Assembly: GCA_902789835.1 (NCBI GenBank)
Contig: CADAPN010000035.1
Coordinates: 1-14,986, forward strand
DNA from: Oscillospiraceae bacterium
GTDB lineage: Bacteria > Bacillota_A > Clostridia > Oscillospirales > Oscillospiraceae
Reading direction: 5' to 3'
DNA: 14,986 nt
This document shows positions 13,269 to 14,986 of the stretch, one piece after another (the first letter of the stretch is position 1; each line of letters begins with the position of its first letter). The notes beneath the pieces are model-generated. The model saw only the letters and a program-made list of their open reading frames with translations, searched no databases and was not told the DNA's origin. Made by a program: the position numbers and the translations under genes.

Positions 13269-14986
13269 GAAGGATTCCGGGAACTGGAGAGGAATGTCCG
13301 GCGCCGCGCCCTGGTCGATATCGTAGAAGGAGCCGTTTTTGGTGAAGGCCAGCCGCATGGGGCCGGAGATCTGGAAGCCGGAACCGGCTGCCGTGCTCAT
13401 GGGAAGGACGATACAGCTTCCGCCGGCGGAAGTGCGGCCGATCAGCGTCACCTGGTTGGAATTCTTGAAAATGTTGGGCACCAGGTTGCCGCAGGAGAAG
13501 CTGTTGGGCGAGATCAGGCAGAAGAGCTTTTTCTCCGTCAGGCCGCGGTCCTTCTCGTCAAACTTTCCGTCGAGGTTCAGGTCGACATTGTAGACGCCGG
13601 TGGCAAGCGCGCCGGACATGGTGTTTTTCAGGCTGGCATAGCCGTCGCCCAGGAAGGCGGAGATCGCATAGACCGCCGCATCGGAGTCACCGCCGCCGTT
13701 GCAGGAGAGATCCATCACGACATTTTCAACGGGGCTGTTCTCGCGCATAATCTGGGAATAGGCATAACTCAAAACGCCGATTGTGTCCACTGCGTCCGCC
13801 GTGGGTGCGGTCTTCTGATAATCCACATCTTCCGGAGCCGCGATAAATTCATCAAAAGTGATATAGGCCGTGTTGCCGATCTCTTCATACCCCGGCACAC
13901 CTTCGGGATAAACCTCCGCACGGGCTCTCAGATAAGCCAGTTTCTGCGTGATGGCGGCAAGAATGGTACGTCCGTAACCGATGTTCTTATCCAGATCGTC
14001 CTTGAGGTCATCCCGGCTGAAGGGAGACGGTGCGGTGAAGCCGCTGTGCCGGTCATCCAGATGCCGGGAAATGATGTAGTAAAGGGCAGAGTCCGCGGTA
14101 TTGGTGTCCGTGCCCATCAGAGCGTCGCGGGCGTTGGTCTGATCGACCAGGTCTTCAAAACTTGTGATGCCGTGGGCATCCTTCAGGCCGTAGAGATTGT
14201 CAAACACCAGGCACAGTTCGGCATAACTGAACTTGCCCGTGGCCTCGCTGATTTCCTTCTTCTCCACGTCATAATAGAGATCGGCGACGGCATCCTCATC
14301 AAGACCGCCGAATTCCAGGAAATACAGCGCCTCCCCGTTGTAGAACAGGTTCACGTACTTCAGCGCCAGCAGGAAATCGGTAAGGGTCTGCGCGGGAACA
14401 TAGACGGCGTTTTCGTCCGCCACGAGGTCGATCCCGTAAGCCCCGAGGTCCAGCACCACTTCGTCACCGTAGCGCTCGTAGGAGCTTCCGCTGACGCGGC
14501 TGAAGAGCCCCGTTTCCTCCTCCGAATGGGGGCTGTCGGAATCCAGCACGTCCAGCAGCACTCTGTCTGCCTCCGGAAGGACAAAAGCATCGTAATCAAC
14601 AAAGGTAATCGTGTCAGCGGCACAGTCAACCGTCATGGTGTAGGGGTCGCCGTCCGTCCGCGTGAGCGTGCCGGTCTCTCCATCCTTGGAAAAGCTCAGA
14701 CCGAAGGTGATGTTCTGGTCCTTATTGATATATTCCTTCATCAGATAGGTCATCAGCTCGCCCCAGTCTTCGAGCGACAGATACGGTACATCCGAATCGC
14801 CGACAAAGTAGACCGGCTGCGTGCGGGTATCATCCACGCCGTACAGATAGAAGGTCATGTCCTTTGAAGTGATCTCCTGCTTCGCGTCGGCATCTGACAG
14901 ACCGGTGCCGATCTCTTCAGCAATACGGTTGCCCAGGATGGTCAGCAGTTCAGACAGATCTTCTTCTGTGACCTTGTCCTTCTCCG
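13224..14986 (-). CDS. Secreted S41-family serine peptidase (5' end cut by window edge; completes with 1-177)
   Basis: Residue numbers refer to the joined 626-residue protein. After the signal peptide comes a region starting VPYLSLEDW (about 104-112) that resembles a copper-amine-oxidase-N/stalk-type fold, inferred only. The catalytic part shows LDDRHSGF (His353, the S41 LxDxH motif), DLSCNGGGDS (around 465-473, the usual Gly-rich strand) and SPNSFSCGN with the likely nucleophile Ser537. There is no Lys at +25 from the Ser, so this is not a CtpA-type Ser-Lys processing protease but closer to the His/Ser tricorn/IRBP-like group. A Ca-binding-type loop DLNLDGKFDEKD (508-519) is inserted between the Gly-rich strand and the nucleophile. 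The stop lies in repeat copy B, about 245 nt before the NRPS ATG. The frame is open to the right edge and continues into 1-177 if circular. Substrate unknown. Confidence 0.88.
   Translation of the reverse strand, partial: EKDKVTEEDLSELLTILGNRIAEEIGTGLSDADAKQEITSKDMTFYLYGVDDTRTQPVYFVGDSDVPYLSLEDWGELMTYLMKEYINKDQNITFGLSFSKDGETGTLTRTDGDPYTMTVDCAADTITFVDYDAFVLPEADRVLLDVLDSDSPHSEEETGLFSRVSGSSYERYGDEVVLDLGAYGIDLVADENAVYVPAQTLTDFLLALKYVNLFYNGEALYFLEFGGLDEDAVADLYYDVEKKEISEATGKFSYAELCLVFDNLYGLKDAHGITSFEDLVDQTNARDALMGTDTNTADSALYYIISRHLDDRHSGFTAPSPFSRDDLKDDLDKNIGYGRTILAAITQKLAYLRARAEVYPEGVPGYEEIGNTAYITFDEFIAAPEDVDYQKTAPTADAVDTIGVLSYAYSQIMRENSPVENVVMDLSCNGGGDSDAAVYAISAFLGDGYASLKNTMSGALATGVYNVDLNLDGKFDEKDRGLTEKKLFCLISPNSFSCGNLVPNIFKNSNQVTLIGRTSAGGSCIVLPMSTAAGSGFQISGPMRLAFTKNGSFYDIDQGAAPDIPLQFPESFYDRAALTDTINSIR
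14928..14986. repeat. Terminal direct repeat, right copy (identical to 1-59)
   Basis: This is the exact 59-base counterpart of the window start, in the same orientation, within the S41 coding frame. It gives a unit length of 14,927 bp if the window is circular. Confidence 0.97.

Noticed and set aside
1..14986. Small plasmid or phage-like element.
   Set aside because: No replication initiator, relaxase, integrase, transposase or structural gene is visible; every gene is accounted for by the NRPS, regulator and protease set.

Overview
The window reads as DNA from a gut-type Bacillota (class Clostridia). This is an inference from AGGAG-type ribosome binding sites, a moderately high GC content judged by eye, and the gene families: a clostridial reductase-terminated NRPS, a SpoIIE/RsbW-like regulator, a STAS protein, a CPBP membrane protease and a secreted S41 peptidase. 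All genes I accept lie on the minus strand. I see no rRNA, tRNA, transposase, integrase, CRISPR array or replication gene.

Layout in the direction of transcription (right to left): (1) a secreted S41-family peptidase that enters at the right edge and ends at 13224; (2) a structured intergenic segment, repeat copy B (13092-13268, including the S41 3' end), then a short AT-rich leader; (3) a 9.1 kb NRPS gene (12979-3905) with the order A-T-C-A-T-C-A-T-R; (4) a STAS anti-sigma-factor antagonist (3814-3503); (5) a membrane-bound sensor with HAMP, PP2C phosphatase and RsbW-like kinase domains (3454-1418); (6) a 16-codon aromatic-rich ORF with a strong ribosome binding site and an overlapping hairpin (1384-1324); (7) repeat copy A (1152-1319), carrying the last 14 codons of an S41 gene; (8) a CPBP intramembrane protease (1141-284); (9) the signal-peptide end of an S41 gene (177 to the left edge).

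The first and last 59 bases are identical (1-59 = 14928-14986). Joining them puts the S41 gene together in frame as one intact 626-residue secreted protein. The sequence is therefore circular with a unit of 14,927 bp. This may be a real circle, or a circle produced by assembly over a duplicated S41 locus. The lack of any replication or mobilisation gene, and the second partial copy of the S41 3' end, favour a chromosomal locus with collapsed repeats.

How the parts may work together: the NRPS is predicted to load a carboxylic acid (first adenylation domain with Asn where amino-acid-activating domains have Asp), add two amino acids, and release the chain reductively as an N-acyl dipeptide aldehyde. 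Peptide aldehydes typically inhibit serine, cysteine or threonine proteases. The downstream STAS/phosphatase-kinase pair is a partner-switching module with an extracytoplasmic sensor and is probably co-transcribed with the NRPS. A secreted peptidase and a membrane protease sit on the other side. A phosphopantetheinyl transferase, an exporter and the cognate sigma factor are not in the window and must be elsewhere.
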